Origin: CAZCJA01 sp964499015
GTDB lineage: Bacteria > Elusimicrobiota > Elusimicrobia > F11
Assembly: GCA_964499015.1 (NCBI GenBank)
Contig: CAZCJA010000057.1
Span: 1 to 15,764 of the forward strand
Direction of reading: 5' to 3'
Length of the DNA: 15,764 nt
A program made the position numbers and the translations under genes. The notes below the pieces were generated by a model. That model saw only the letters and a program-made list of their open reading frames with translations. It did not search any database and was not told the origin of the DNA. Shown here in pieces: positions 13,993 to 15,764 of the stretch; the stretch's first letter is position 1; each line of letters starts with the position of its first letter.

Positions 13993-15764
13993 TGGACCGC
14001 TACGTCTGCGTTCACGGTCATTTCTACCAGCCGCCGCGCGAAAATCCCTGGTTGGAAGAAATCGAAGTTCAAGACACCGCATATCCGTATCACGATTGGA
14101 ACGAACGGGTCAGCGCCGAATGTTATGAGCCAAACGCGACCTCGCGTATTTTGAACAATCGAGGTGAAATCCGCAAAATCGTCAACAATTACGCGCGCAT
14201 CAGTTTTAATTTCGGCCCGACTCTCCTCAGCTGGCTCGAAACCAAGATGCCCGATCTTTATTCGGCGATCATCACCGCCGATCAAGAAAGCCGCCTGCGT
14301 TTTTCCGGACATGGCTCGGCCATCGCGCAATGCTTCAATCACATGATCATGCCGCTGGCCAGCCGCCGCGACAAGTTCACGCAGATTCATTGGGGCCTTC
14401 GCGACTTTGAAAAGCGTTTCGGCCGTTCGGCGGAAGGAATGTGGCTCCCGGAAACGGCGGTGGATTTGGAGTCGCTGGACATCATGGCGGAGCTCGGCGT
14501 GCGCTTCACGATTCTCGCGCCGCATCAGGCCAAACGCGAGCGTAAAATCGGCGCGTCAGCGTGGCAAACGGGCGGTGTCGATCCCACGCGGCCTTACCGG
14601 GTGAGCCTTCCTTCCGGGCGATCAATCGCCGTTTTTTTCTATGACGGTCCGGCATCCCGCGCGATCGCGTTCGAAGGGCTTCTTTCAAATGGAGAGCATT
14701 TTTCCAAACGTCTGACCGGTCTTTTCTTGAGCGAACGCGATTGGGGGCAGCTGGTTCACGTCGCGACCGATGGGGAAACCTACGGCCATCACCATCGACA
14801 CGGGGACATGGCCCTTGCGTACGCGCTCGAATACATTGAAGCCAATAAGCATGCGGATTTGACCAATTACGCCGAGTACCTCGAGAAATTCCCGCCCACG
14901 CACGAAGCCGAAATTTTTGAGAACACCTCATGGAGCTGCGCGCACGGTGTGGAACGCTGGCGCTCCGACTGCGGCTGTAATATGGGGCATAGTCAGTGGA
15001 AGCAGGCGTGGCGCAAGCCATTGCGCGAGGCGCTTGATTGGTTGCGCGATACCGTCGCCCCCCTTTATGAGGCCAAAAGCCGCGAATTTTTAAACGACCC
15101 GTGGATCGCTCGCGATGATTACATACATGTCCTGGGCAATCGCAATCCCGCGAATTTCGACCAGTTTTTGGGCCGGCAAGCGCATCGCATTCTAAACGAG
15201 GCCGAAAAGAGCGTTCTTTTAAAGCTGCTCGAAATGCAGAAAAACGCGATGTACATGTACACGAGCTGCGGCTGGTTCTTCGACGACATATCCGGCCTCG
15301 AGGCGGTGCAGGTACTTCAATACGCCGGCCGCGTCATTCAATTGGCCGGACAATTGTTTGGGCGCGATTTTGAGGAGCCCTTCCTGCAAAGGCTGGAGGC
15401 GGCCAAAAGCAATGCGGCCGAAAAGGGGGACGGTCGGAAAATTTACGGCACGTTGGTCAAGCCGGCGATAGTTGATTTGACCAAGGTGGCGGCGCACTAT
15501 GCGGTAAGCTCGCTTTTTGAAATGTACGAAAACAGCGCGGAGATTTACTGCTATCTTGTCGATAGCGAGGATTATCACAGCGCGCAGTCGGAGCACGCCA
15601 AACTCGCCCTTGGACGCGTGCGCGTGAAATCGAAAATAACCTATGACAGCAGCACGTTTATGTGGGGCGTCCTGTACTTCGGTTCGCAAAAACTACACTG
15701 CGGTGTCACGGAGTTCAAAAGCGACTCCGATTACATGGCGATGGTGACCGACGTTACGCAGGCT
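13992..15764 (+). CDS. GH57 family glycoside hydrolase with DUF3536 region, C-terminus cut by window edge
   Basis: The first 591 residues are present and the frame is open to the right edge; full-length relatives are about 800 residues. The start HGHFYQPPRENPWL (8-21) is the GH57/DUF3536 signature. E154 in MWLPETAVD is the likely GH57 nucleophile, and D260 in VATDGETYGHHH the likely acid/base. The segment SWSCAHGVERWRSDCGCN (about 313-330) and TSCGWFFDD (424-432) belong to the DUF3536 half. GH57 enzymes act on alpha-glucans (amylase, branching or transferase activity); the exact reaction of this subgroup is not settled. There is no signal peptide, so it is cytosolic. The ATG at 13992 shares its A with the stop of the GlgE-like gene (TAATG), so translation is probably coupled. 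Confidence 0.9.
   Translation, partial: MDRYVCVHGHFYQPPRENPWLEEIEVQDTAYPYHDWNERVSAECYEPNATSRILNNRGEIRKIVNNYARISFNFGPTLLSWLETKMPDLYSAIITADQESRLRFSGHGSAIAQCFNHMIMPLASRRDKFTQIHWGLRDFEKRFGRSAEGMWLPETAVDLESLDIMAELGVRFTILAPHQAKRERKIGASAWQTGGVDPTRPYRVSLPSGRSIAVFFYDGPASRAIAFEGLLSNGEHFSKRLTGLFLSERDWGQLVHVATDGETYGHHHRHGDMALAYALEYIEANKHADLTNYAEYLEKFPPTHEAEIFENTSWSCAHGVERWRSDCGCNMGHSQWKQAWRKPLREALDWLRDTVAPLYEAKSREFLNDPWIARDDYIHVLGNRNPANFDQFLGRQAHRILNEAEKSVLLKLLEMQKNAMYMYTSCGWFFDDISGLEAVQVLQYAGRVIQLAGQLFGRDFEEPFLQRLEAAKSNAAEKGDGRKIYGTLVKPAIVDLTKVAAHYAVSSLFEMYENSAEIYCYLVDSEDYHSAQSEHAKLALGRVRVKSKITYDSSTFMWGVLYFGSQKLHCGVTEFKSDSDYMAMVTDVTQA

Noticed and set aside
1..15764. CRISPR arrays, insertion sequences, toxin-antitoxin, defence or phage genes
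   Set aside because: No spaced direct repeats, transposase or integrase motifs, or small paired genes are visible on either strand. All long coding regions are accounted for by the genes listed.

Overview
The window is GC-rich bacterial DNA (roughly 55-60% G+C by eye). It has tightly packed genes, no plasmid, phage or IS genes, and no CRISPR array. It most resembles a metagenomic contig from an uncultured bacterium. The large exported protein at 301-6846 begins with a signal peptide, then a short FW..R motif, then an LQDVHHNVEAQRNI / GGFHTAGL domain. I associate that combination with large proteins of Omnitrophota (PVC superphylum). The assignment rests on remembered family features, not on a search, and is moderate at best.

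Layout. Positions 1-226 (minus) hold the 5' end of ilvD (dihydroxy-acid dehydratase). A 74-bp divergent control region with two palindromes separates it from a 2181-residue exported, multi-pass membrane protein of unknown function (301-6846, plus). That protein has an N-terminal TIKI/ChaN/EreA-like domain and repeated modules made of a helical domain plus a transmembrane hairpin. A GC-rich palindromic mini-repeat is inserted in frame. Its stop lies one base from the stop of the convergent pckG (GTP-type PEP carboxykinase, 6848-8632, minus). Upstream of pckG on the same strand are tRNA-Pro(TGG) (8687-8760) and a class I SAM-dependent methyltransferase (8764-9564).

From 9616 to the right edge runs a plus-strand array in which every gene overlaps the next: mgtE (Mg2+ channel/transporter), malQ (GH77 4-alpha-glucanotransferase), a short GlgE-like GH13 maltosyltransferase, and a GH57/DUF3536 protein cut by the window end. 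Overlaps are 4, 14 and 1 bases, which points to a translationally coupled operon. MalQ, the GlgE-like enzyme and GH57 together form an alpha-1,4-glucan (glycogen/maltooligosaccharide) module. PEPCK links the same region to gluconeogenesis.

The least explained object is the 2181-residue protein. I could not assign it a function. Its internal architecture, the palindromic insertion, and the apparent loss of the helical insert from the GlgE-like enzyme are the points most worth following up.
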